DNA from: Agrypnia vestita
Lineage: Eukaryota; Arthropoda; Insecta; Trichoptera; Phryganeidae
Direction of reading: 5' to 3'
Assembly (NCBI GenBank): GCA_016648135.1
Contig: JADDOH010000154.1
Coordinates: forward strand, 62,001 to 126,000
DNA length: 64,000 nt
The stretch's first letter is position 1. Each line of letters begins with the position of its first letter. The notes below the pieces were generated by a model. It had not been told where the DNA came from, did no database searches, and saw only the letters and a program-made list of their open reading frames with translations. Positions 46,346 to 57,150 of this stretch are shown here, one piece after another. The position numbers were made by a program, and so were the translations under genes.

Positions 46346-48230
46346 TCTACAGTAGACTGGCTTCTCTTCGGTTTTTCATTCTCTTAGGTTTTTCAGATAC
46401 GACCTTCTTCCAAGTCTCCAGACTTCCGGCAATCTTTCCCTACATTACATTCCCTACATTCCCTACATACACATTTCTGGATGTCTCAGGTACGAGATAC
46501 TCAAGTTTTCGGATTTTAATTGTTGTAATAACTTCTTTTTCTTTATTTATTTGAACCATAACATTTCGCAACTCTATCCATCCAGCTAATTTTGACAATT
46601 CTTCTGTAGTTCCACATCTCAAATTCCTCAAGTCGTCAAATCAATTCTTCTGAAAGCGTCGATGCTTCCATTAATATTGAGAAAATGTATCTTTGAAAAA
46701 ATATTTATACAGAAACAGACTTAACATAATACTGTAGCATATTTACATTTGAATACTTTAATAATAATTGTGCTAGAAATATTACCAGATACAAAAATAT
46801 TTTATCTTATTTTTTTTCCAAAATATGTATCTATGCTTCATGCTTCAATCTACTCACTTTGACCCCCTGATATATACATATACATTATATACGTGTATGC
46901 ACGCGAAGCCTTGAATGTTCTAAGGGCACAGTAATGTGTTCGCTAGTATTTATCGCCGAGCGATGGAATCAGCAGGGTTAGCGGGGTATCACAGTAAGAA
47001 AATGAAGTGCAATTATTGATCAGAAAATAATAAAATATTTTACATATAATTATTGCAATGCAATGCGCATATCTTTCGTAAACAATGATATTTAACAGTA
47101 TCTGGTACATTCATTCTATGATATATGTTTCAAAACAGTTTTCCTTTATTTCAATATTTTCATATCAATGTTAAATGAAATTTGGTGTTCTTTTTTAAAT
47201 AAGCATCAGCGATTTATAAAAAATAATGCAATAATACAAAATAAATATTAGAAAAAGACAACTATTTGATTTATCTCTACCTTTTTAAATATATGTTATG
47301 CATCAACCCATCATTAAAGTAAAATAAAATTTCAGTAAAAAAGTATTTCACAAAATAATATTTGCTGTAAAAAAATGTTAGGAACGAATTAAAAATTAGC
47401 TCGCTCTGTTCTATTTGGAGATGAGCATGACAGCGCAAAATATTTGGGAACCTTTCGAACTAGATTGAACCTTTGTCGGGTACCGCTACCTATCCGATGT
47501 TTGATAGTCAGAGGTACATAACAAAAAGTGAAAAATATATATTTATTAACAATATTTTAATTCAAATGGATTACCAAATCTGGTCCTTCAAGTATAAAAA
47601 AATTTGAAAGTCCATAATTGAAGGTCAATTTTTTGGTTATGGCACTTCAAGAATCTGTTGTTTATCGATAGACGTCAATGTGTGTATGAGTGATATCCAC
47701 GCAAGAAAGAGACAAACTTATATGACCGCTTCATCAAACCTTTTAAGTATTTTTTATGACATCCTGCCATTTTAAGTTGAAACTTAGCCAACGCATTAAA
47801 TTACTAACTTCATTTTCCTTCTCCCGAACCCTTCTTCTCCAGCCTCCTACTTCTCCACCCCATTCCCACTTTAATTTTTTTATATTTGTTAATTAAATAT
47901 TTAGTTAAATTTCTTTTCTTAACGTTCGCCGATTCCACCCACGATCGATCATATCTATAAAATTTTAAAAAAGTTATGTGTTTTGGTATTTATATAGGTA
48001 TCTCACTTCACTTTATTCAATACAAATTACGCTATCGCTATCTATAATTTGCCATTCCAATGAAACAGTATATGGTAGATGTAATACTGGTAATGACTTT
48101 TATATTTTGACTTGTGCATGGAGCAATGTTCATTTTATGTGTATATGGTATTTACCCGAATTATTAACATACACACTAGAATGCGCCTGATATTTTTTTC
48201 AATTTTTTATCATATATCTTGATTAATTTA
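46346..48230. other. No gene seen
   Basis: A CCCTACATTC triplicate lies at about 46439-46468. The rest is AT-rich with chance ORFs. Confidence 0.45.
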
Positions 48231-48232
48231 AT

Positions 48233-48265
48233 GATCCTCTGTGTAATTGGGTTACACAGAGGATC
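48233..48265. repeat. Perfect 14-bp hairpin
   Basis: GATCCTCTGTGTAA (48233-48246), loop TTGGG, then its exact reverse complement (48252-48265). Confidence 0.85.
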
Positions 48266-48339
48266 TTGCAATTGGGTTATTGAAAAAATTTGAACATACT
48301 TCCAAATATATTGTGAATCGATTATTTCTCAAAAGATTT

Positions 48340-48530
48340 CAAATTTCATTAATTAAGATAAATTAAAGAAGTCTCACATATACGAAGCTATGAATATGAG
48401 AAATGTGTGCGGAAGTATTTTATACGATAGACCAGGGCTTACAACCTTTACGAGCTGGCTTAAGTCTTCACAATGCAACATTCACCAATTCCTTCGTAAG
48501 AACATCCACACATATATGTTCAAATCTGAG
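48340..48530. repeat. Fold-back MITE, family M1, copy 3 (one end)
   Basis: TTAATTAAGATAAATTAAAG then AAGTCTCACATATACGAAGC matches the M1 arm. It is followed by CTTACAACCTTTACGAGCTG, shared with the centre of copy 2 (25.9-26.3 kb). Confidence 0.55.
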
Positions 48531-48801
48531 AATCTTTTATTTATTTTAATGGATTATGCTAGACACATTGTAGTCTTTTTTCATGAATTAATTATACATA
48601 GATTTTCATAGCAGCTAATGATAACTTTATATTTATTTAAAGTGGAGAAATAAGCAGTATACTTCTTATTGTAGGTATCCATGAAATTCTTACGAATTAT
48701 TATTTTTTTACGCTTCAACAGGCCAATTACAGAAGTCAACTACAGAAGCAAAACACATCACAAAACACTTAGGCTTGAGTAAATCAGATAGATTAATTGT
48801 G

Positions 48802-48873
48802 ACCTTACCGGGAATCGAACCCGGGACCCTCGGTGTGAGAAGCCAGTGTCACACCCACTGGGCTACGAGGACC
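48802..48873 (-). repeat. tRNA-like sequence (pol III promoter), probably SINE head or tRNA relic
   Basis: The minus strand carries box A TAGCCCAGTGG and an exact box B GGTTCGATTCC, with CCCGGGTTCGATTCCCGG forming a perfect T-arm. The 5' GGTCCTC and the 3' AAGGTCAC do not form a full acceptor stem, and the anticodon stem pairs poorly. It is therefore not called a functional tRNA. It resembles tRNA-Glu/Val-derived heads. No second copy in this window. Confidence 0.55.
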
Positions 48874-50637
48874 GCCTGAATTGATGATTGATTTTATCAA
48901 ATATGTATGCAATACGCTTTAAAATCAGCATTTTCAATTTGTAGTCTTAGAACATACCTACATATAAAAATATTGTTCAAATTTGATATTCGATTAACTC
49001 CTGTGTGTCGGTGATGTAACGCAGGTCTACCTGTCATACAAAATATAAAATATCTACCTTATTTACGAAAACTAAAACGTCACATTTTTTGTAATCATCG
49101 AATAGACATTTTCACACCAAAATTACTAAATTAAACTGTTAGGAATGTACGTATTTTTTAATTAAAAAATATTTATTCATTACTCTCGTATTTTCGGCCA
49201 GAGAGAGCAGAATATTGTACATCGCAGTTAAATCGAGCAAGAAAGAGCACGACAATACCATACATTTCATGTAGGACAGGATGGCGGTTACTTGGGTTTC
49301 GGCGAAAGCAAAAACAAGTTAGAAAGAGTACGGTAGAGTCGGGTAACACGTGCTAGACAAAGACGGAGTGCATGCGACTGAAGCGAGCAGGCGACCGCGT
49401 CGTCGTATTCAGTCGCTAATGAAACGTCAGCGGAAGCGCGCGCAATTCGATTTGCCATGATTTCATAATAATTTACTAAAATAATGCAAATATGTATGTT
49501 TACCTTACATAATTATATAAAGGGACCTTTAAAAAGTCTTATCTGTATTGTATATATGTATATTTTATCACACATTAAAAACTATGCCGATTTTTAATCA
49601 GGTAACGCTGTGTTACTCCACCGTCCCCAAAGTTTTTTTTTAGCACAGTCTTTTAAGAGTTAAGGAAACAATCCTCCTTTGACGATCCCTGCACGTAGGT
49701 TGGCTACTGTCACAATTAATTATCATATCGCTATCATTTTCCGCCCTGACCGGTTTCTCATTGTTGCCGATAACAGATTGTGATTGATGCTGAAGGGTTG
49801 GCAGCGGGATCTCCGACATTATCTCCAACTACCGACAAACAATCCGCGCCCTTTCTCTCGTCGTAACGGGGGCCATTGTAACCTCTTCAGGTCGCAATAA
49901 CGGTTCGTTAGGTAACGGCAAACAACGTTATTACGGTATTTTTATATGTTTCATATTTTGTGTATGGAAATTCTATTATATTTTAATTCAGTTGAACGCC
50001 GATACTTTGGGTTTATCGTCAACCATAGAAACAATAGTTTGTCCGAGAAACGAATATGTTCCAATCACGGAAAACGTACTGTATACTTCCCGGCATATAA
50101 ATAATAGATATTTGAAAAAATTCAATACTCTTCGCTGATATCCTTAGAGCAAGAGCGTACAGTGAGAACATTGTAGCAATACATTTTCGTAAACATATAT
50201 TTTGAAAAAAAATCAAAATTAAACATAAAATATCTCTTAATATTCCTATCAATTTATAATTATACTATCTATAGCTCGACAATAATAAAAGGTACATATT
50301 TCTTTTCAATTTGTTATTTTTTGTTGATATATTTTGACTTGTTTATTTATGCTAAGAATGCAGACGAATTTAGTACAACTAAATACTATTTATATGGCAA
50401 TTGTTTGTTAATGTATTTTTTACTTTTTTTTTTTATCTTTTACACATTTTACATATTTTATCATAAATTGTTTTTATTTATATTATACTGATTCTTTATT
50501 TCACATTATTTATGAACGAATCAAAAAAATGTATTGTCATTAAAACTTTATCGATTTAATATAGTACTTTTATTTACAAAACTAATAAAATAAATCAAAT
50601 AATTGTATATAAATATACATACTATTATGAAATACTA

Positions 50638-50638
<1 letters not shown>
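48874..50638. other. No firm gene; GC-rich patches at 49200-49450 and 49640-49900
   Basis: 49200-49450 has repeated GAAAGAG-type purine motifs and ends in CpG-rich GACCGCGTCGTCGTATTC. The second patch holds a short candidate exon (separate entry). AT-rich elsewhere. Confidence 0.35.
49640..49819 (-). CDS. Candidate small coding exon, unknown product
   Basis: An ATG at 49817-49819 opens a 59-codon frame beginning MSEIPLPTLQHQSQSVIGNN, containing ENDSDMIINCDSSQPTCRDR and ending at a stop at 49640. A purine at -3 fits a start. Composition (polar, GC about 45%) differs from the AT-rich chance ORFs around it. I do not recognise the protein, and no clear splice donor is evident before the stop. 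It could be a first exon, a micropeptide or chance. Confidence 0.2.
   Translation of the reverse strand: MSEIPLPTLQHQSQSVIGNNEKPVRAENDSDMIINCDSSQPTCRDRQRRIVSLTLKRLC

Positions 50639-50640
<2 letters not shown>

Positions 50641-50672
<32 letters not shown>
50641..50672. repeat. (TA)n microsatellite
   Basis: Uninterrupted TA run of about 32 bases. Confidence 0.95.
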
Positions 50673-50673
<1 letters not shown>

Positions 50674-50700
50674 TATATCTCTTCTATTAGATTATCTATT

Positions 50701-51005
50701 TGTTACGTGGCGTGGCTCGCTCGAAAAATGAAATGGCACAACTCGTAAAATAAATCTTTTATTATCGCTTGTACATTATCTCTGACATTTTACAATCGCT
50801 CGCAACGCAATACTACACTATTTTTTTTATTCAAACGCGAAAGAACTGCTCTCTTTTATTTTTCTGCTCTGGTAAGAACCCTTCCATTTCTTCGTTATTT
50901 ATTTAATCATGTTAGTTCTTATTTCAACCATGGGCATACCGGCCCGCCGTTCTGCGCATGTGACACTTTTCTATGGAACTGTCAAATGTCAACGAACAGC
51001 TCGTT

Positions 51006-51008
<3 letters not shown>
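50701..51008 (-). mobile_element. Solo-LTR-like repeat, copy H (308 bp)
   Basis: Bounded by TGTTACGTGG and its near-inverse CTCGTTACA, giving TG...CA. In the minus sense an AATAAA polyA signal (in GCGATAATAAAAGATT) lies about 60 bases before the end GAGCCACGCCACGTAACA. A similar GCCACG..ACA end occurs in copy D. It has no heat-shock array. No clear target duplication was found. Confidence 0.55.

Positions 51009-51036
<28 letters not shown>
51009..51036. repeat. (AT)n microsatellite
   Basis: AT run immediately after the end of LTR-like copy H. Confidence 0.95.
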
Positions 51037-51039
<3 letters not shown>

Positions 51040-51056
51040 ATATGTGTGTTTAGTGT

Positions 51057-51366
51057 CTAACTACTTTGGGGGTACGCCTGCGTCAATTCTGGTCGTCAGG
51101 ACCAGTCGTCTGCCGACGTTTCGAACAGATCTCCTGTTTTCATCTTCACGGGCGCGCCGTGTCGTGAGCTGCTTCTCCAAAACGTACACCGTTGTGAGCC
51201 CGGTGACGGGTGAGCTCCGGACACAAACAGGTTTGTAACTCTTTTTGGAGAAGCAGGCTCATCGACACGGCGCCCTGAAGATGAACAGTGAAATCTGTTC
51301 GAAACGTCGGCAGACGATGGTCCTGACTACCAGAATTTGAACGCGGGTTCCCCCCAAAGTAGTTAG
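51057..51366. repeat. Long inverted repeat, about 125-bp arms, 60-bp spacer
   Basis: The left arm 51057-51182 starts CTAACTACTTTGGGGGTACG; the right arm 51243-51366 ends CCCCCCAAAGTAGTTAG. Both contain CTGCCGACGTTTCGAACAGA or its inverse. The arms are highly similar with scattered mismatches and the spacer is 51183-51242. Each arm contains a hammerhead-like core. A (AT)n run lies 20 bases to the left. Confidence 0.85.
51275..51308 (+). other. Hammerhead-ribozyme-like core, copy c
   Basis: CTGAAGA (51275-51281), T, perfect 6-bp stem GAACAG-tgaaat-CTGTTC, then GAAA (51301-51304) and CGTC. ACGT is palindromic, as in dimeric minimal hammerheads, and GCC before the core can pair with GGC after GTC. 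The inverted copy at about 51115-51160 has GTGAAGA in place of CTGAAGA. Confidence 0.45.
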
Positions 51367-51441
51367 AACGAACATATATGTACCCTATTTTGGGAGAGAT
51401 TTTTTTTTTGGTGTATATTTTTAAATCCTAGATTTTAACAT

Positions 51442-51466
<25 letters not shown>
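51442..51466. repeat. (TA)n microsatellite
   Basis: TA run of about 25 bases. Confidence 0.95.
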
Positions 51467-51475
<9 letters not shown>

Positions 51476-52295
51476 ATGACTACCTATAAGTACTTAAACT
51501 AAAAAAAACAAGTTTTAAACATTGTCAGATGACCTCTACGACACGCCAATTTTCACACTTAATAAACCTCCAATAAACCTACCATTTTATATGATAACCT
51601 ACACAAAGTTCTACGAATATAACCGTGCCACGGCGCAGTTGGTATTCCCAGAAATATTTATCATGCTTACAATCAAATTTGTCGTAAAATTTACGACAGC
51701 GCACCCACTCAAGAGTTAATATTGTGATATTATCGTAAAACGTATACCACAGTTTCAACTCACTAATATCTTCGAAAACCAATCACACTTAGCCTCCCGG
51801 GTCAAGAGTAGCAATTTATCTCTTTACTACTTATGTAAGAGCAAAGAAATATGTTGCGCAGGAAAATCGTGCGTAGGATACATTAAACTAAACACCCTGG
51901 TTGAACTACGAGAGATGTACAGAAAAAAATTATAGAGTATAATAGTTCTACAAAAACTCTGCAAGGGCATTTTTACAGAGCAATAGATACCACGCAATTT
52001 AATATAGATAGGGGTTTGTCTTGTGGTTGTCTAATGTCGGGTTTTCTGCTAGTATAGCATGAGATCCACAATTATTAATATCTTTGCTTAGTGCAATTTT
52101 GGTAGACGCGTCCAGCTCGTATTGTATGTAGTACATGCAAACTATTTGAATTTTTTAATATTTGTATGTTTTGTTTTTCTTCCGTTGATTAAACCTTCAG
52201 TATTCTTTGTAATTTTGAATGATTTTTAGCTAGAAAAACATATACTTCAATGACGAACGGCAAAATTCATTTTCGGCAAATTACTTATGATATTT
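51467..52295. other. No gene seen
   Basis: Chance ORFs only. The start of LTR-like copy D may lie near the right end. Confidence 0.4.
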
Positions 52296-52299
52296 TAAC

Positions 52300-52888
52300 G
52301 AGATAATTACGCACTCGCAAAGCCACTCGAGGACAATAACACGATCGAACATTCCATATTATTTTGAAACGCCCTACAATATTCTGGAATTATCTTTAAA
52401 ATTCGGGTAATGTTTGGAACAGTATGGAAGCAATGGGAACATTCTTTCAAACAATACAAATGTATAGAATAATCTTGGAGTTTCGAAAAACCAACGTGTT
52501 TCGTATAAAAAGTGGAGCCAGTACCGCGGCGGATCATGTTTTTTTTTTGACGTTTACCGACGTAATATTAATCGGTGTTAAAACCGTTAGCGGAAACAGT
52601 GTTACCAATGCATGTGTGATACCAGTGACGAAATTGAGCTAAGTATCAAACTGGCGTTGAAAATAAGTGCAACCACTATTGACGTGAATTCTCTGCAAAT
52701 CTGTGTGTCTAGCAAGCGAAAATAATGTGTTCTGCAAACGAGTGATTGTTTGCGGAATAATGTGAATTAAAGAATAGTGTTCAAATTAAACTAGCATCCA
52801 GGGACTTTTTGAATTTATTAAAATAATTAATAAATAAAAATTAATTTCCAGTGTTTTCATTTGCCTCTCAAAGCCACGTCCCGTGACA
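52300..52888 (+). mobile_element. LTR-like repeat, copy D, with HSE, TATA and polyA signal
   Basis: The clearest full copy. Heat-shock-type units at 52383-52444, TATAAAA at 52504-52510, a leader of about 320 bases, AATTAATAAATAAA, then CAGTGTTTTCATTTGCCTCT and the end CCACGTCCCGTGACA (52888). The order U3 (HSE), TATA, R with polyA signal, short U5 ending in CA fits an LTR. The left boundary is approximate, and no internal retroelement ORF is nearby, so it is probably a solo LTR. Confidence 0.6.
52417..52444 (+). promoter_or_regulatory. Phased heat-shock element in copy D
   Basis: GAA at 52417, 52427 and 52437 and TTC at 52442, all in one 5-bp phase, with the two intervening units degenerate. 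A further TTCtgGAA lies at 52382-52389. The array sits 60-87 bases upstream of TATAAAA at 52504. Confidence 0.55.
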
Positions 52889-54170
52889 ATATATTATTTC
52901 AGAAGAAGTGTAACTTTGTGTAAAAATAAATTAATTAATTACTGTGTGGAGAAGACATGTATATTTGGGTATGTCAGAGATATCTTTAATCTTTGAGGAT
53001 TTAGAAAATCGTTTAGTACCAGAAAAATAATTATTAAGACACCATGGACTCACTACATTTTCAAATGGGTAGATATCAGTTATGTTAAAGGTAAATACTG
53101 ACTACCATATAATGTAAAGATATTAGGTATGCACTTATATTTAAAAAAAATTGAAAAAATATGTATAATTTTTTTACTACAGTACTATTTACCATTAGAA
53201 GCACGTACTTGCTTCAACTGTGTACATTACAGACGACCCTTTCTTTTAAAATGATGATAAAAATTGTTTTTCATTTAGGTTATAAAAATATAATGCTCAT
53301 CAAAGATTTGCCGTGTTCGCTTACACTTTTCTTTTATTATATGTATTTTAATCATTGGCAAACGAAGACGTTTGTTTTATTTTTTATTTTATTTTATAAA
53401 GTACACCTAAATTTAAATAAAATTATTATCGTTTATATTCCACTGTCGATATAACTGTCTCCTTTTGCGAAAACCTCGGTCCAGTTAGGGGGACTTTAAA
53501 CATATTTATATTAAAACACAATAATCTTATTACAAATAAAATTACGGATATATGTGTAAAATTATATATAAAAATAACCATAATCCTTACACACTTGCGA
53601 TTTTTTTACCCCAATAAATTAACTCTTCAGCGTTCAAAAGCACAACAAATAAGAAAGGTCTTCAAGCAAGTCTTGTAAATAAATGATTTTACCCATCAAA
53701 AACTTACCAAAAATGACAATGTTTATGGGTACCCTAATATAAACGCACTCACACACACGTGCAAATATTTCAACCATATTTATTTATAGACTGCTTTCAT
53801 GCAAATAACAAATTAAACATGACACACGGAGCGCAGAAAGACCGTGATTCTTTCATAAAAATTACAGCCTATAGGGGCGTAATTTCCACGACATTCATTT
53901 TCGATTATTAAGCTCCACTGCTCCCAACCTCGCGTCCAGCGTCCTGTAATTTCACCCTTAGCGGTAATTGCCTGTTATTACTAGGCAGTCTTACAAAGAT
54001 ATGAAAGCTAATGTATCAAATGTTCGTATCAAAAACATGGGGTCTCGTGTTGCGATATATTATTGTGTGCGTGTATTGTTATCTATTGTTGTATGCGTAT
54101 GAGTTATTATGTACCATTCGTCTGTGTTTCTCTATTCAGTAGTTTCTGTTTATACAAGTAACACTTGGTT
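52889..54170. other. No gene seen
   Basis: AT-rich, no repeat recognised. Confidence 0.45.
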
Positions 54171-54171
54171 T

Positions 54172-54804
54172 TGTGGAATTATTTATGGTGGCTCTGCGAG
54201 ACAAATGAAAATACTGGAAGTTTACATTATTACCAAATAAATTCACTGAACATGAGTTAAATTATAGTACCATTCGTAATTTTATAGTCGTTAAATGGCT
54301 TCCGAATATTTCACATACTTATTAATGCACCATTCCTTAATTCGCAATGATTAACGCTGTCTCTATTGCTTAGATCGCTTCTCGTAAATTCCGTTTGATG
54401 TTCGCTCATAGAAACAACTCGCTCCCGTTTATTCTTTCCATAACTTGCGCTGGTTTCACTGGTAGTCACACTGTGTTTGTGGTTACTAATATCGCGTGTT
54501 GTAATATCACGAATCTCTGAACTGTTTTATGCCACGGATGTCGCACTGTTGTCGTCATAAACTGAATTGCTCGAGCCTGCGTCGCACCTTTTATAGCTCA
54601 ATTCCTTCTAAATATTTATTCCACAGGTAACGAGAAGCCTGTGGAACATTCTAGACGATCTTACGTAGTCTTATACCATGAGATGGAATGTTGCAGACTT
54701 CTCTAGAGATATAACGCGGTCACGGATGAGTAACCCTGGATTGCATGTGTAACAGTTTACGGTTCGTTGTTATCAGCATTTAGTAGGTACCCAGTCTCGC
54801 CACA
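54172..54804 (-). mobile_element. LTR-like repeat, copy B, full length about 633 bp
   Basis: Plus-strand ends TGTGGAATTATTTATGG and CAGTCTCGCCACA (TG...CA). Near the left end is GAGACAAATGAAAATACTGG. Minus-sense TATAAAA at 54589-54595, preceded in the minus sense by a phased GAA/TTC array (54634-54656). It shares TAATATCGCGTGTTGTAATA with copy A. No internal genes, so solo-LTR-like. Confidence 0.6.
54634..54656 (-). promoter_or_regulatory. Phased heat-shock element in copy B
   Basis: GAAgcCTGtgGAAcaTTCta followed by GAC: five units in 5-bp phase, three perfect. It lies about 40-60 bases upstream (minus sense) of TATAAAA. Confidence 0.5.
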
Positions 54805-56980
54805 ATATATTAAAAATTTATTTATTCGTTATTAAATTGGTGCAGTTTTGATACATGCACACATATGTAAATAAACACACATATTTATTTTACCATTTAT
54901 GTACACATAACGTACATTAAATAATATCTTAATAACATAACATAATATCATAGATTACGAGAGTATATTATGGTGTTTGTATTTATGTGAAGAAATCTAA
55001 AAAATCTCTGCCGGCACTGGTGGTAATAATTAAGCTATCATTATGAAAGAATATGATTATTCAAGCTGGTTAACGAACTTAGCCGGGATATCTATTATTT
55101 ACATGTTTGAGTAAATTTGATCGGAAACTGATAAGAGCTGCAGGAGCTCTCTTATTCACAAAAACCGTTATGTCCCTTTTGTATAATTCTGTAGGTCTTG
55201 ATATAAAAATATGCTTTGAAATATTCCGAATATTACGTCATGAGACTCTACAATAGAAATTTATTTAAATTGGCGTAACAAGTATTTACACAACACAAAC
55301 TGTAACAGCTTTATTAATTCTGTATATTTTAAAGTGAATATCGAAGCCAAAATTTCATCGGTCTACAAACGAATTCATTTTATTTTTACATTACGGGTGT
55401 AAGAATTGGATAAAGATTATATCTGGAGCTTATTTTAAATTATTTCATTTTAAATTTGCCTTGCTTATTTTTTTTATAAATGGTAACGAGTTGTGGGAAA
55501 AGTTCTTTTAAGGCCAATTAGTTTTAGTAATGGAAAAAAAGCATATTTCTGGATCCAAAACCATTCCAGTCAATTTAAAATAAGTATTAAAAATTTTAAC
55601 AAACTTTAAATGGGATTTTTCTATGGCTCTTACCATCTGCAAAATTTTTAATGTATAAATTATTCCAACACAGCATTTTCTAATTTTAAAAATTATTTTA
55701 TTCATTGTTTATTAAATTGTACAAGTAACTACCTTCGTCTCGTACTGAATTAATATTAATAAATGTTTAAGTACGTGGGGAAGTCGTGCTTACCCAAATG
55801 GCTGAATTTGCCAAGTGCTAAAGATTGGCTACTTGGGTGATGGTAATAATGAATTTATGATAATTATGGTGTCATATGTTTTTTTTGTATTTTATTACAT
55901 AAAATGAAGTTTTCACCTTTTTTTATTTATTTGTCTCAACATTAATTAAACCTTAACTGAACCAAACCAACTGAATACATACTATACATACATACAATAT
56001 GCTTTTGAAAATATGATTTACAGCCATATTAATTGTGGCACAGATATTTTGAAAATATTATATTTGATATTACAATATAGTCATAATTCGTATAAATTAC
56101 AAACAACATTAGCTAGAGATATGGCAGTCCATCATTATCATAAATACTGACAAAGCTGTTGATTTAGCATTCACATGTAGAAACCAGCATTTTTGGTTTT
56201 TTGGCAGTGTTGTTCTAGGAGTGCGATGTGGAAATTTTTATATATGCAAATTAACGTAGCCGATTCGTCAAGCACTCTACCGGCAGAATAATATTTTTTT
56301 ATTTAACTAATAACGCTCCACTAGGTGATACCTGTTCTGGGGCTGTTATATTTCTCTATTTAATAGTTGTCTTATTATATTGTAATTTAATTCACTTTTA
56401 TACAAATATAAAAATATTAAATAAAATAAAAAAATTTAAAAAATTACTTGTTTTGGAGGTAAGTTGTTTTTTAGTTCTGTATTTTTAATTGCTATGAAAC
56501 GCGTTTCGCCTTATGAGGGCATAATCAATCTAAATATTTCTACAACTTGTATTTATACGAATCACTATTGAATGATACCATATCTTTTCCATAGTTTTCA
56601 TATAAATAAAAATTCTTGAATATAAAGTATTTAGATTGATAATGGCCTCATAAGGAAAAACACGTCTCATAAAAATAAAAATTGAACTTTAACTAAAAAA
56701 ACTAGAAAATAAGTGTTTTTATATAAAATATATAAAAAATATTATACATAAAAAAAGATTCATTAAGCCATGGTACATATATTCAAAAGAATAAATATTG
56801 AGGTTTATACAATAACAAAAATAAATTTTAGATATATATATACTAGATTATAAGCAAAAAGTAGCCAGTTCAGCGGTAAAGGGTGAATCACTTCTTAACC
56901 ACTTCCTACCTGAATTTTTAACAAATAAGTTATGTTGTATTTATAACATAATATATAATATATATTTTTAACAAATAAGT
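54805..56980. other. No gene seen
   Basis: AT-rich. At about 56495-56520 AACGCGTTTCGCCTTATGAG resembles a degraded hammerhead-like hairpin in the minus sense. Confidence 0.4.
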
Positions 56981-56984
56981 TATG

Positions 56985-57150
56985 TGGTTGGTGTTTATAG
57001 AGTTAACTTTGTGGTTGGATATAATTATTAATTTTAATTAATTAAAAACTTTGTATAGGCCGCTTAGAGTAACTTTACATTTATCGGTTTGGATACCACT
57101 GTATATTCGTTGGTAAGGATATTACACATTAAAAATAGCTGTGTTTTACA
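56985..57150 (-). repeat. Repeat with hammerhead-like core, degraded copy
   Basis: Shares AACTTTGTGGTTGGATATAA and TTAATTAATTAAAA with the repeats at 39.2 and 60.0 kb. The core in the minus sense reads CCAACGA...CCAAACCGAT instead of CTGACGA...CGAAACCGGT. Confidence 0.45.

Noticed and set aside
46439..46468. CCCTACATT repeats as telomeric or CRISPR-like sequence
   Set aside because: Only three imperfect units, not TTAGG-type and with no spacers.
48802..48873. Possible functional tRNA
   Set aside because: Box A, box B and the T-arm are excellent, but the acceptor and anticodon stems do not pair properly.
53161..53454. 97-codon ORF rich in Phe, Leu, Ile
   Set aside because: Hydrophobic composition is what AT-rich DNA gives by chance; no conserved motif.
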